A stretch of 64,000 nt of DNA from JAGXLC01 sp964585385 (GTDB lineage Bacteria > Bacteroidota > Bacteroidia > Bacteroidales > UBA12077). Under the pieces are notes generated by a model. That model saw only the letters and a program-made list of their open reading frames with translations, made no database searches and had not been told where the DNA came from. Below, piece by piece: positions 29,401 through 38,841 of the stretch. The translations under genes and the position numbers were made by a program. The first letter of the stretch is position 1; each line of letters begins with the position of its first letter. Where the stretch lies: contig CAZPDP010000009.1 of the NCBI GenBank assembly GCA_964585385.1, positions 29,603 through 93,602 on the forward strand, in the 5' to 3' direction.

Positions 29401-32400
29401 CATTCGTATACCACTGGTAACTGATCGGCGCCTCTCCGGTTGCTGTCACACTGAACGTCGCATCGTCGCCTTCACATACAGTGGTGGAACTGGGCTGGCT
29501 GGTAATGGTGATGCTGTCCTGAACCGTCAGGCTTACCTCATCTGTTGTATCATCAAAACAAACTCCTTCGATGACAAGCCGGTAATTGCCTTCATCACCG
29601 TTGCCCACATCACTCAGATTTAAAGTCGTACTGGTCGCCCCGGATATCGCCGAGTATCCGCCGCCGCCGGCATCGGTCTCCCACTGGTAACCCGTTACAT
29701 CGCCCTCTACTGTGGCGCTGAAGCTTACATCTTCGCCTTCGCATGCGGTTACCGGGTCGGGCTGGTCGGTAATCTGTATTGTATCGTTGACGGTAAGAGT
29801 CGCTATATCGCTCTGGTCGGTATCGCAACTATTTGACACCTCTACGCGGTAATCTCCGGCATCGCCTGAGGAAACATCCGTAATGGTATAACTGGAACTG
29901 GTCGCTCCAGATATCGAACTCCAGCNNNNNNNNNNNNNNNNNNNNNNNNNNNNNNNNNNNNNNNNNNNNNNNNNNNNNNNNNNNNNNNNNNNNNNNNNNN
30001 NNNNNNNNNNNNNNNNNNNNNNNNNGAAACATCCGTAATGGTATAACTGGAACTGGTCGCTCCAGATATCGAACTCCAGCTGCCGCCGGCATTCGTATAC
30101 CACTGGTAACTGATCGGCGCCTCTCCGGTTGCTGTCACACTGAACGTCGCATCGTCGCCTTCACATACAGTGGTGGAACTGGGCTGGCTGGTAATGGTGA
30201 TGCTGTCCTGAACCGTCAGGCTTACCTCATCTGTTGTATCATCAAAACAAACTCCTTCGATGACAAGCCGGTAATTGCCTTCATCACCGTTGCCCACATC
30301 ACTCAGATTTAAAGTCGTACTGGTCGCCCCGGATATCGCCGAGTATCCGCCGCCGCCGGCATCGGTCTCCCACTGGTAACCCGTTACATCGCCCTCTACT
30401 GTGGCGCTGAAGCTTACATCTTCGCCTTCGCATGCGGTTACCGGGTCGGGCTGGTCGGTAATCTGTATTGTATCGTTGACGGTAAGAGTCGCTATATCGC
30501 TCTGGTCGGTATCGCAACTATTTGACACCTCTACGCGGTAATCTCCGGCATCGCCTGAGGAAACATCCGTAATGGTATAACTGGAACTGGTCGCTCCAGA
30601 TATCGAACTCCAGCTGCCGCCGGCATTCGTATACCACTGGTAACTGATCGGCGCCTCTCCGGTTGCTGTCACACTGAACGTCGCATCGTCGCCTTCACAT
30701 ACTGTGGTGGAACTGGGCTGGCTGGTGATGGTGATTGTATCTTGTACGGTCAGGCTTACTGTATCGCTATACTCATCCCCGCAATCTCCCTGTACAAACA
30801 CACGATAGAATATTTCATCGGCATCAGAAACAGGATCAATAGTTAAGGTAGTTGAATTTTCTCCTGAAAATCTTGAGCCTGAAATATCAGACCATGTATC
30901 TAACCCGTTCGGACTGGATTGCCAGGTATAACTTAAACTTTCACCATCAGCAGAAACACTGAATGAGGCGGTTCCACCTTCACAAGCAACTTGATCAGTT
31001 GGATCAGAAGTTATATTAGTTTGTGTTACTGAATCAACAGTTGCATCAGGCCCCTGGGCAACACAACTATTTTCATCGATGGCAAAAGTTTCATAAGTAT
31101 CAGGTGCCAGGCCAGTAAAACCTCCATCTTCATCCCAGGCTGGAGGCGTCGGAATTGTATCTCCCGGAGTTGTAGCATATAGTCGAAAATCTTTATCTCC
31201 GGTTCCACCGGAGGCACTCAATTGTATTTCCCCATCATCATTCAATGCACAGGAAGAAATAATATTATCAACAGAAATAGAGATTTCAGAAGGAATACTG
31301 TCTCCATATCTGTCTTCATCAAAAATAGTATTGAAAGAGGATGGACCGCATCCATTCACATCAGTTACTTCTACAGTTATGATATCATCTTTGGCAATCC
31401 CCGTAACTATGGAGGAATCTGAACCCAGCGTATCGCTGAAATCCTTTATCCATGTATAGGTATATGGTGGAGTACCGCCACTAACATGGGCTTTTAAACT
31501 GGCATCGCTTGAATTGAAGCAGCTAAGCGCCTTAACACAAGTTACAGAATCAACAACAATCTCATCGGGTTCATATACTGTCACAGAATTGCCATCCCAA
31601 TTCGTATTTGGATTATCAGCATCCCTTATATAAGCATTATATGGTTCTGCCGAGAAATCCGAAAAAACAACAGTATCATCAGAAGTTGTGGTTTCTCTTA
31701 TTATTGCGCCATCAATATCTTCTATCTGATATATTTGATCTCCGCTAAACCCTCCTGTTTCATACATATAGATAACACCATCAGAGCCTCCATTACAAGT
31801 TACAGAATCCGTTTCGGTCTCAAGCTCTATACTTGTGCTATTTGTAATTATATTATAAGATGATATTTTATTGTAACTTAAATTACCAAGTTTTAATTTT
31901 CCCGGCCCACGATCTCCCCTTATCATAATTCTTGAATTTCCAGCATCAAAAGTTAGTCCCTCGGTTTCCTGGAAATCCCAATTATTAACAATTATAATCG
32001 AGGAGTCTAATTCAAGTTCTTTTGAACGCTCTCCTAGACTAGCAAATTCATTGCATTGAACTTCCTTGCCATTAGTTTTTAATAATCCTTGTTTTAAAAT
32101 CAGATTTTCTGATGTTATTAATTTACTTTCTAGTTCCCAACTCCCAGAAGGTGAATTTAAAATAATATTTGATTTTAGTTTACTTAAAACATTAATTGTA
32201 TTTACCTCATTTCCTATTAACTGGACATCCCCGTAAAATTGATTTTCGAGTTTTTCGGGAATTTGAATGGACCCGTGAATATTTAATTTTGCTCCCGTCC
32301 ATTTTTTAAAAATAAACGATTTACTTTTCAATATTTGGTTTCCAGCCTCCTCTTTCCATATAAAATCCTTGCATACAGCTTCATCTTTTATTAACACGTA

Positions 32401-32628
32401 CTGTCCGCGTGAAGAAAAAGAATTTTCATCGAAGATGACATTGTCATGTTGGGTGGGAATAGCATCGGCAGGATCTCCTCCACTTTCAAGTGACCAGTGA
32501 GCAGGGTCATTCCATGAACCACTTCCATTTATCCAATAATATTCTTGGGAAAGGCTCTGCAGTGAGCATAATATAAATGGTATAAACAACAGGAATACCA
32601 TTTTGAGAAATCTGAATTGTCCGGACAT
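23450..32628 (-). CDS. Giant SprB-like / Ig-repeat adhesin with T9SS type B sorting domain (interrupted by assembly gap)
   Basis: One gene broken by 100 N at 29926-30025. The 5' part (32628 down) and 3' part (to 23450) are in different frames only because the gap length is arbitrary. Removing the N plus the shared 55 bases gives 9,024 bases in frame, 3,007 residues. Order: signal peptide (1-28); a YYWINGSGSWNDPAHWS-type N-terminal domain; three SprB-like repeats; Ig-like modules, including identical 178-residue pairs around the gap; a proprotein-convertase-P-like domain at about 28.56-28.99 kb; about sixteen SprB-type repeats (CxGDSTG...GGxxPYTYEW); and a gliding-type C-terminal domain (TPTDAFSPNGDGINDTW, VFNRWGGEVF, SGTYYYII). 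It is a cell-surface protein secreted by the T9SS, for adhesion or gliding. Confidence 0.92.
26109..27657 (-). repeat. Two copies of a three-module SprB supermodule (about 774 bp)
   Basis: Anchored on the aspartate codon of the CAGDSTG motif, equivalent points lie about 774 bases apart (near 27657 and 26883) and about 777 to the next (near 26109). Each unit encodes three SprB-type repeats in the order CAGDSTG...YTYEW, LLLDSI.PDSS...YTITW, ITIVSE..SDGTID. Copies are diverged at nucleotide level, unlike the Ig array. Confidence 0.7.
29337..29925 (-). repeat. Ig-pair tandem repeat, left-hand copy at gap
   Basis: A 534-base unit (178 codons, two Ig-like domains) begins at 29337 and restarts at 29871, running into the gap. 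By eye it is identical to 30026-30614. One 60-base line inside it (29641-29700) has 38 G or C, clearly richer than the SprB-repeat part of the gene. Confidence 0.85.
29926..30025. other. Assembly gap (100 N) inside the adhesin gene
   Basis: Exactly 100 N, the conventional scaffold placeholder. The last 55 bases before it (29871-29925) and the first 55 after it (30026-30080) are identical, as expected for contigs broken at a repeat in a k=55 assembly graph. True gap length is unknown and may be negative. Confidence 0.97.
30026..30614 (-). repeat. Ig-pair tandem repeat, right-hand copy at gap
   Basis: The same 534-base unit starts at 30026 and restarts at 30560. The third, partial copy stays identical until about 30702, where single-base differences begin and the sequence passes into a diverged Ig module. 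Confidence 0.85.
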
Positions 32629-32866
32629 GATCAGATAGATTTTACACGTGTTAATAGATTCAATTGCAATGTTAATAAAATTTTACGGCTTAATCTTGTT
32701 TTTGTTACAAATTTTCAGGAGGTAATGGCTTAAACAAAAGCCTTTTTATTCACAAACCAAGCGGGTTTATTTTTCTCAGAAGCTAAAAAATGTTAATAAC
32801 TTTTTTATGGATGAGTCAATATAAATGACTAACAGCCAGCTTGCTTAGACTAAAACAGATTGTTTA

Positions 32867-34105
32867 TCACAGTTTTTCCCTGGGATCAGAAAGTATGTAT
32901 TTTCGGGTAATATAGCGCACAGGGTAATAAGATGCCAAAAATCCAATAGCGAGTACAGTTATAAAAACCAAAAAAACATCAAGAAACTGGATTTCAACAG
33001 GATAATTATCCACCATGAATGATCCTGAAGTACCTAACCTGATTAAACCAAAAGTTTCCTGCAACCAACAGATGAAAATACCTGATCCAACTCCAATAAC
33101 AGCTCCCAAAATAGAAATCATCCACCCTTCCAGGAAAAATATACGTTTGATAGAGTTTATATGGGCACCCAAACTTCTCAGAATTACAATGTCATCCTTC
33201 TTATCAATAATTAGCATAGTCAAAGAGCCAATAATATTAAAAGAAGCTACTATTAAAATAAAGGTAAGAATCACAAATGTATAAAGCTTTTCCGACTGCA
33301 TGACCTGATGAAAAAGAGCATGCTGTTCGTTCCTGTTTTTCACCTCAAAACTGGGGCCTATCAATTCTTTAATTTCTTGCTGTACGGTTTCTATCTTATA
33401 CTCTTCCTTTATTTTCAGCTCAAGTGCACTTACTTCATCGTCATATTCGAGCAGGTCCCTTGCAAAATGAAGAGGGACTATGACATATTTCACATCATAA
33501 TCGGCCTGGATACTAAAAATACCTATTGGAAAAATATATTTTCGGTTGTAGGCCTGCTGAGGATTAACCATAGAAGTTTGTCCACGCTCCGGTATATAGA
33601 TAATTAAAGGTTCCATAAAATTTAAACTTACTGACAAATAGTAAGCCACTCCCTGACCAATTACCGCCATATCTTTGTTTTCAGCCCTTAATGCATACTC
33701 CCCGTTTACAATCATGCTGTCTATTCCGGTTAAATCATTGAAGTTGTCTTCCACACCCTTTATTCTGCCAATATATTGCTTATCGTCGTATTTAATTAAA
33801 GCATTTTCCTCAAGAACCTCAGTAAAAACAGCAACAGACTCCATCTTTTTCAGGCTGTCGATTTTTTCATTATCCTGTAAACTAAACACCTTCCCACTTA
33901 CAGGTTCTATTTTTAAATCCGGGTCAAAAGAACTATAGCTTCTCTCCAGCAACTCATCAAATCCATTAAAAACCGACAAAATAACTACAAGCGCCATAGT
34001 TCCAATGGCAACACCCACAACAGAAATAAGGGAAATAATGTTGATAACATTCCGGAGTTTACGGGTCAGGAAATAACGCTTTGCTATAAAAAACGGGAAA
34101 TTCAC
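32867..34105 (-). CDS. FtsX-like ABC permease, LolC/LolE family
   Basis: An inner-membrane permease of a lipoprotein-releasing or MacB-like ABC system. The GTG at 34105 is preferred as start, giving MNFPFFIAKRYFLTRK, the usual N-terminus of this family; an in-frame TTG at 34114 would add three residues. Four membrane segments are seen: one near the N-terminus (about 20-45), then a large periplasmic domain, then three at about 275-400 in the FtsX arrangement. LolC/E release outer-membrane lipoproteins to LolA. The gene follows rbfA by only a few bases. The ATPase partner is not in the window. Confidence 0.87.
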   Translation of the reverse strand: MNFPFFIAKRYFLTRKLRNVINIISLISVVGVAIGTMALVVILSVFNGFDELLERSYSSFDPDLKIEPVSGKVFSLQDNEKIDSLKKMESVAVFTEVLEENALIKYDDKQYIGRIKGVEDNFNDLTGIDSMIVNGEYALRAENKDMAVIGQGVAYYLSVSLNFMEPLIIYIPERGQTSMVNPQQAYNRKYIFPIGIFSIQADYDVKYVIVPLHFARDLLEYDDEVSALELKIKEEYKIETVQQEIKELIGPSFEVKNRNEQHALFHQVMQSEKLYTFVILTFILIVASFNIIGSLTMLIIDKKDDIVILRSLGAHINSIKRIFFLEGWMISILGAVIGVGSGIFICWLQETFGLIRLGTSGSFMVDNYPVEIQFLDVFLVFITVLAIGFLASYYPVRYITRKYILSDPREKL

Positions 34106-34117
34106 AGGATACAAATA

Positions 34118-34462
34118 TTATTTGTCGTCTTTTAATAATTGGTCTATATTATCTATGTAATCAAGGGAATCGTCTATATAGAATCGCAACTCTGGTATTT
34201 TTCTTACCTGGTTCCGAATCCGGTTTCCCAGTTCATACCTAATTTCGCTTCCCTTATCCCTGATTAATTGCAAAGTTGATTCTTTGTTTTCGCTTGGATA
34301 TATACTTAAATATACCTTAGCAATCTGAAGGTCAGGAGATATACGCACTACTGTAACAGTAATCATCTTGCCTTCAAACATGCTCCTGCTGTTCTTTTGA
34401 AAAATATCTCCCAAATCTTTCTGGATCAACCGGGCAACCTTATTTTGCTTTGTTGAAGCCAT
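34118..34462 (-). CDS. rbfA: Ribosome-binding factor A
   Basis: A 114-residue KH-like protein that binds the 30S subunit during late 16S rRNA maturation. Family features are visible: RLIQKDLGDIFQKN, ITVTVVRISPDLQIAKVYLSI and the C-terminal VRKIPELRFYIDDSLDY. An AGGAGG ribosome-binding site lies just upstream, which is notable because many Bacteroidota genes lack one. A good promoter is at 34493-34522. The lolC/E-type gene follows immediately on the same transcript. Confidence 0.93.
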   Translation of the reverse strand: MASTKQNKVARLIQKDLGDIFQKNSRSMFEGKMITVTVVRISPDLQIAKVYLSIYPSENKESTLQLIRDKGSEIRYELGNRIRNQVRKIPELRFYIDDSLDYIDNIDQLLKDDK

Positions 34463-34492
34463 ACAATTCCTCCTCTCCTTTTGCTGTCAGGT

Positions 34493-34522
34493 CAAAGTTA
34501 ATGCATTTAAATTATTTTACAA
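34493..34522 (-). promoter_or_regulatory. Predicted promoter for rbfA
   Basis: On the minus strand TTG (34522-34520) and TAACTTTG (34500-34493, exact TAnnTTTG) are 19 bases apart, about 30 bases upstream of the rbfA ATG. Confidence 0.55.
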
Positions 34523-34694
34523 GATCCTTCCAATAGATAGAAAATTCAAGAAAGTTTGCAAAAAATAAAAATAATGGAAAGGTAACAGGATTATAAGATA
34601 CTTTTTGAAAAAAACATCCCAATATTATTCTTTTATTTTCTATCTTAATGAAGAATTTTTCTCATTTTTGCAGTATACTCTAAAAAACAACAAA

Positions 34695-35501
34695 ATGTTA
34701 AAAATATTCAGTAAAAAATCAAAAAAATATACAACGGGATTAGTGTTGAGTGGTGGGGCAGCCAGAGGTTTTGCCCATGTCGGCGTAATTAGAGCGTTGA
34801 ATGAACATGGAATCTACCCCGATGTTGTCTCCGGCGTCAGTGCAGGCGCTATTGCAGGAGTTTTGTATTGCGATGGCTACAATTATGAAGAAATGCTCGA
34901 AATCATAAAAGATCGGAGTTTATTCAAATATGCAAGCATAACGATTCCACGAAATGGTCTCCTCAGCATGGAAAACCTTAAAGAAGTACTTGAGGATGCA
35001 TTAAGGGCAAAAAAATTCGAAGACCTGAAAACATCCTTTTATTGTAATGCTACCAATCTGAATGAAGGGACAGCGGAATATTTTCATAAAGGAGAGCTGG
35101 TTCCTAGAGTAATTGCTTCTTCAACAATACCGGTTCTTTTCAGACCCGTTTTAATGAATGGAATCACCTATGTTGACGGAGGGGTCATTGACAATTTTCC
35201 TGTAAAACCAATAATGGATAGTGTAGACCATATTATTGGAGTACATGTAAATCCAACAGGAAAAGAAAAAGAAGTGAAAGGACTGATAAAAATAGCAGAA
35301 AGAAGCTTCCATATATCGGTAAACAGCCGGATTAAGCAAATGTCAGAAAGTTGTGACCTTTTCATTCAACCCAAAGGACTGGAAGATTTCAGCCTTCTCA
35401 GTGTTACCGCAGGCAGAAAAATATATGAAGTAGGATACGAAAGCGCTTCAAAAATACTGGAAGATCGCAAAGTAAAGAAGTTTGTCAGTGCAGCTTCCTA
35501 A
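34695..35501 (+). CDS. Patatin-like phospholipase
   Basis: A 268-residue protein from the ATG at 34695; an in-frame TTG at 34605 would add 30 residues that do not resemble the family. The oxyanion loop LSGGAARGFAH, nucleophile Ser49 in GVSAGAI and catalytic Asp161 in YVDGG define a Ser-Asp dyad lipid acyl hydrolase of the RssA/YlbK type. No signal peptide is seen, so it probably acts in the cytoplasm or at the inner membrane. Physiological substrate is unknown. A CATTTTTG sequence at 34673-34680 is one mismatch from a -7 box but would sit very close to the start codon. Confidence 0.87.
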   Translation: MLKIFSKKSKKYTTGLVLSGGAARGFAHVGVIRALNEHGIYPDVVSGVSAGAIAGVLYCDGYNYEEMLEIIKDRSLFKYASITIPRNGLLSMENLKEVLEDALRAKKFEDLKTSFYCNATNLNEGTAEYFHKGELVPRVIASSTIPVLFRPVLMNGITYVDGGVIDNFPVKPIMDSVDHIIGVHVNPTGKEKEVKGLIKIAERSFHISVNSRIKQMSESCDLFIQPKGLEDFSLLSVTAGRKIYEVGYESASKILEDRKVKKFVSAAS

Positions 35502-35521
35502 CCTTCACAATTAAAATTGAA

Positions 35522-35539
35522 CCATTTTACGTAAAATGG
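35522..35539. promoter_or_regulatory. 18-bp perfect palindrome upstream of cysS
   Basis: CCATTTTAC-GTAAAATGG is a perfect palindrome with no spacer, so it is a poor hairpin but a good dimer-binding site. Its right edge is 16 bases before the cysS -7 box, so it covers the -33 region. Confidence 0.5.
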
Positions 35540-35555
35540 CACATATATATTATTG

Positions 35556-35563
35556 TATCTTTG
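35556..35563 (+). promoter_or_regulatory. Predicted -7 element (TATCTTTG) for cysS
   Basis: TATCTTTG followed by CAAAC is the textbook Bacteroidota -7 box, 26 bases before the cysS ATG. The -33 position is occupied by the palindrome at 35522-35539 rather than a clear TTTG. Confidence 0.65.
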
Positions 35564-35589
35564 CAAACTCATAATAATTATTATCTGTT

Positions 35590-37062
35590 ATGGCTGAAAA
35601 TTTAAAAATATACAACACTCTCACCCGGAAAAAAGAAGAGTTCAAACCGCTTAATCCCCCTTTTGTAGGTTTGTATGTTTGCGGACCCACAGTTTATGGA
35701 GATGCCCATCTCGGCCATGCCAGACCCGCTGTAACGTTCGACCTGTTATACCGTTACCTTAAATTCCTCGGATATAAAGTACGCTTTGTACGCAACATAA
35801 CAGATGTAGGCCACCTGGAAAGCGATGCGGACGAAGGCGAAGATAAAATTGCCAAAAAAGCCCGAGTGGAAAAACTTGAACCAATGGAAATTGCCGAATA
35901 TTATTCCAGGAGCTACCACGAAAACATGGACCAGATGAATGTAATCCGCCCCAATATTGAACCCAGGGCAACAGGTCACATCATTGAGCAACAGCAAATG
36001 ACTAAGAAAATACTGGAGCAGGGTTATGCCTATCTAAACAATGGCTCGGTTTATTTTGATGTGGAGAAATACAACAAAGAACACAATTACGGAAAACTCT
36101 CAGGAAGAAATATTGACGAACTCAGAGCCAATACACGCGAGCTCGAAGGTCAACAGGAAAAGAAGAACCCATTCGACTTTGCCTTATGGAAAAAGGCCAC
36201 ACCTCAACATATTATGCGCTGGCCCTCAGAGTGGAGCGAAGGTTTCCCCGGATGGCATATTGAATGCTCGGCCATGAGCACCCGATACCTGGGTGAGCAA
36301 TTCGATATTCACGGAGGAGGAATGGACCTGCTTTTCCCCCACCACGAATGCGAAATTGCACAATCTACTGCAGCCAATGGAAAAGAATCTGTCCGGTATT
36401 GGATGCATAACAATATGATAACCATTCACGGTCAAAAGATGGGCAAGTCACTGGACAACTTCATTACATTGAATGAATTTTTCTCTGGAAGCCACAAACT
36501 CCTGGAAAAAGCCTTCAGCCCGATGACGATACGCTTTTTCATCCTCCAGGCCCATTACAGAAGCCCACTGGATTTCTCTAACGAAGCTCTTCAGGCAGCC
36601 GAAAAAGGTTTTGAAAAACTCCTCAAAGCAGGAGAAACACTCGAAACACTTAAGCCCGGACCCAAAACGGATATGGATCTGGAGAATCTGGAGAATAAAA
36701 TGACCGAGGCTATCAACGACGACCTGAACACTCCGGTACTTTTCTCATACATCTTTGAAATGGTAAGATTTATCAATTCAGTAAAAGATGGAAATGCGCA
36801 AGTAAGCAAAGAAGGAATTGAAAAACTAAAAAGCCTCTATAATTCTTATGTATACGAGATTTTAGGGCTTGAACGAGAAGAAAAAGAAAAAGAAGAAGAA
36901 CAGCTTACGGAAGAGCTTATCAACATGCTTTTAAACCTCAGATTGGAAGCAAAAAAGAATAAGGACTTTGACACTGCTGATAAAATCAGGGATGAACTAA
37001 CCAAAAAGGGAGTAATAGTTAAAGACACAAAGGATGGTTTTGAATGGGAACTGAAAAAATAA
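35590..37062 (+). CDS. cysS: Cysteinyl-tRNA synthetase
   Basis: A 490-residue class I synthetase. The HIGH-type motif is YGDAHLGHARP and the KMSKS-type loop is KMGKS in HGQKMGKSLDN. Zinc ligands are seen in VCGPTVYG, HIECSAMS and HHECEIAQ. The C-terminal DALR/anticodon region ends RLEAKKNKDFDTADKIRDEL, typical of CysRS. Length is normal. The vanZ-like gene starts inside its last 19 bases, so the two are translationally coupled. Confidence 0.96.
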   Translation: MAENLKIYNTLTRKKEEFKPLNPPFVGLYVCGPTVYGDAHLGHARPAVTFDLLYRYLKFLGYKVRFVRNITDVGHLESDADEGEDKIAKKARVEKLEPMEIAEYYSRSYHENMDQMNVIRPNIEPRATGHIIEQQQMTKKILEQGYAYLNNGSVYFDVEKYNKEHNYGKLSGRNIDELRANTRELEGQQEKKNPFDFALWKKATPQHIMRWPSEWSEGFPGWHIECSAMSTRYLGEQFDIHGGGMDLLFPHHECEIAQSTAANGKESVRYWMHNNMITIHGQKMGKSLDNFITLNEFFSGSHKLLEKAFSPMTIRFFILQAHYRSPLDFSNEALQAAEKGFEKLLKAGETLETLKPGPKTDMDLENLENKMTEAINDDLNTPVLFSYIFEMVRFINSVKDGNAQVSKEGIEKLKSLYNSYVYEILGLEREEKEKEEEQLTEELINMLLNLRLEAKKNKDFDTADKIRDELTKKGVIVKDTKDGFEWELKK

Positions 37063-37475
37063 AGGAATGCCTCAAAACATTTCTTTCAGGTTCAGCCAAA
37101 AAAATTATTTCAGGTTTTCTGTTTTGGGGATGGCTGGTATATATTCTGTACAGTTCCGTGACTCCTCAAAACTCCACCATCGCAGATTCCGGGAACTCCA
37201 TGTTTTTTATCAGGATGGACTATATTACCCATTTTGCTGCTTATTTTCTCCTTTTTATTCTATTTGCCTTGTGGCGAAGTCCCACTCTATACAAAATCAA
37301 AGGCAAAACCTTATGGTCAGGTATAATTGCGGGAATTCTGCTGGGTATCCTAACCGAAATTCTGCAAATCCATATTTCCGGCAGAGCATTTAATGAATTT
37401 GACATTCTTGCCAATACAACAGGTATATTTGCAGGGCTTCTGTTAACCCGCATAAAACTGTTAAACTTATTTTAA
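37044..37475 (+). CDS. VanZ-like membrane protein
   Basis: A 143-residue protein with four membrane helices and the VanZ-family motifs DYITHFAAYFLL and TEILQIHISGRAFNEFDILANTTG. The family is named for a teicoplanin-resistance accessory protein, but most members have no defined role. It overlaps the end of cysS by 19 bases; the unrelated pairing suggests simple co-transcription. Confidence 0.8.
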   Translation: MGTEKIKECLKTFLSGSAKKIISGFLFWGWLVYILYSSVTPQNSTIADSGNSMFFIRMDYITHFAAYFLLFILFALWRSPTLYKIKGKTLWSGIIAGILLGILTEILQIHISGRAFNEFDILANTTGIFAGLLLTRIKLLNLF

Positions 37476-37569
37476 ATTATATCTCTTCCTTTATTAATCG
37501 TTTAACTGTATTAATATTTTTATTAATTTGTTTCCAATGAAAGAAATTTTTACAATGAAATGATCGCTT

Positions 37570-38718
37570 ATGGGACATAAAAGATTATCCAAAAGGGAGT
37601 TTTTGAAATATGCCTTAATGGGGACAGGTACAACATTGCTTGGCCTTACAGGAAACAAAATACTTGCCGGAACACCTGATCCGGCCAGAGGCCAAAAAAC
37701 CGATGTCTGGAAGTGGAGCAAAGAGGCGCTTTATTATGTTCCAACGCCTCGCGGGCTCAAATGTCAGCTTTGCCCAAACGAATGTACAATTAAGGAGGGA
37801 GAAACCGGAGATTGCCGAACCCGGATCACAGAGGATAATAAATTGTACTCCATAGTTTATGGGAATCCTTGCTCCATTCATGTTGACCCCATAGAAAAAA
37901 AACCATTGTATCACTTTTTGCCTCAGAGCCGTGTATATTCCATAGCAACAGCAGGATGCAACCTGGCTTGTCTGAATTGCCAAAACTGGAATATTTCACA
38001 AAAAAGCCCCAAAGAAACCCGGAATTATGAGTTAATGCCCTCCAAATTAGTAGATTCGGCCCTTGAAAATAATTGCGATTCAATCGCTTACACCTATTCT
38101 GAACCCATTGTCTTTTATGAATACATGTTGGATTCGGCTAAAAGAGCCCATAAGAAGGGTATTAAGAATGTGATGGTTTCCGCCGGATACATTAACGAAA
38201 AACCGCTCAGAGCTTTATGCAAACATATTGATGCAGCCAACATTGACCTTAAAAGCTTCAGTGAAGATATCTATATGCGGCTGAACGCAGGCGGACTGGA
38301 AGAAGTACTGAATACCCTTAAAATTATGAAAGAAGAAGGCGTATGGCTTGAAATCACAAATCTTGTTGTTCCTGAATGGACAGATGATATAGATATGATT
38401 AAAGAAATGTGTAAGTGGCTCTATGATAACGGCTTCCAGAATACACCCCTGCATTTTAGCCGCTTTACACCAATGTATAAATTAAAGCATTTGCCTCCTA
38501 CGCCTGTTTCGGTATTGAAAGAAGCCAGAAAAACGGCCATGAAAGCCGGCCTAAACTACGTTTATATTGGGAATGTCCCCAACAATGAAGGCGAAAACAC
38601 CTTCTGCCCTGATTGCAAAAGGAAAATTATTGACCGGCGAGGATTCTACGTCCTCGAAAACCATATAAAGGAAGGGAAATGCGAGTTTTGTGGTGAAAAG
38701 GTAGCGGGTGTTTGGTAG
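37570..38718 (+). CDS. amrS: AmmeMemoRadiSam system radical SAM enzyme, with Tat-like leader
   Basis: A 382-residue radical SAM enzyme of the PFL-activase-like AmrS family. The cluster motif is Cys130-x3-Cys134-x2-Cys137 (AGCNLACLNCQNW). An upstream cysteine set (Cys65, Cys68, Cys72, Cys82) and a C-terminal CPDC...CEFCG pair could hold further Fe-S or zinc centres. The N-terminus LSKREFLKYALMGTGTTLLGL looks like a Tat signal with a Lys-Arg pair instead of Arg-Arg, so the folded Fe-S enzyme may be exported. The Memo and AMMECR1 components lie in the convergent operon at 38842-42909. The system is conserved in bacteria and archaea; its reaction is unassigned. Confidence 0.88.
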   Translation: MGHKRLSKREFLKYALMGTGTTLLGLTGNKILAGTPDPARGQKTDVWKWSKEALYYVPTPRGLKCQLCPNECTIKEGETGDCRTRITEDNKLYSIVYGNPCSIHVDPIEKKPLYHFLPQSRVYSIATAGCNLACLNCQNWNISQKSPKETRNYELMPSKLVDSALENNCDSIAYTYSEPIVFYEYMLDSAKRAHKKGIKNVMVSAGYINEKPLRALCKHIDAANIDLKSFSEDIYMRLNAGGLEEVLNTLKIMKEEGVWLEITNLVVPEWTDDIDMIKEMCKWLYDNGFQNTPLHFSRFTPMYKLKHLPPTPVSVLKEARKTAMKAGLNYVYIGNVPNNEGENTFCPDCKRKIIDRRGFYVLENHIKEGKCEFCGEKVAGVW

Positions 38719-38841
38719 AAATTGGAGAAATGTTGCGTTTGATGTTTGAAATATGAATAGCCGCTAATATAAATTTGGAGTAATACAATAATTTTAATAG
38801 CAATTAGCCACTATCTAGCAATGCTAGAGTGTTTTGCAGAC

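Noticed and set aside
29926..30025. Apparent frameshift splitting the adhesin into two genes
   Set aside because: The shift is produced by an arbitrary 100-N placeholder; overlapping the shared 55 bases restores frame.
29337..30702. Tandem repeats as a possible CRISPR array
   Set aside because: Units are 534 bases, encode Ig-like domains in frame and have no short repeat-spacer pattern.
32706..32755. GGCTT...AAGCC with a T-run upstream of the adhesin gene
   Set aside because: The stem is only five base pairs and no plus-strand gene ends there.
34605..34694. N-terminal extension of the patatin from a TTG codon
   Set aside because: The extension is not family-like, and a good ATG at 34695 precedes the conserved core.
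38797..38827. Weak hairpin (CACTATCTAGC / GCTAGAGTG) between amrS and the convergent operon
   Set aside because: It has a two-base bulge and no T-run on either side, too weak to call a terminator.
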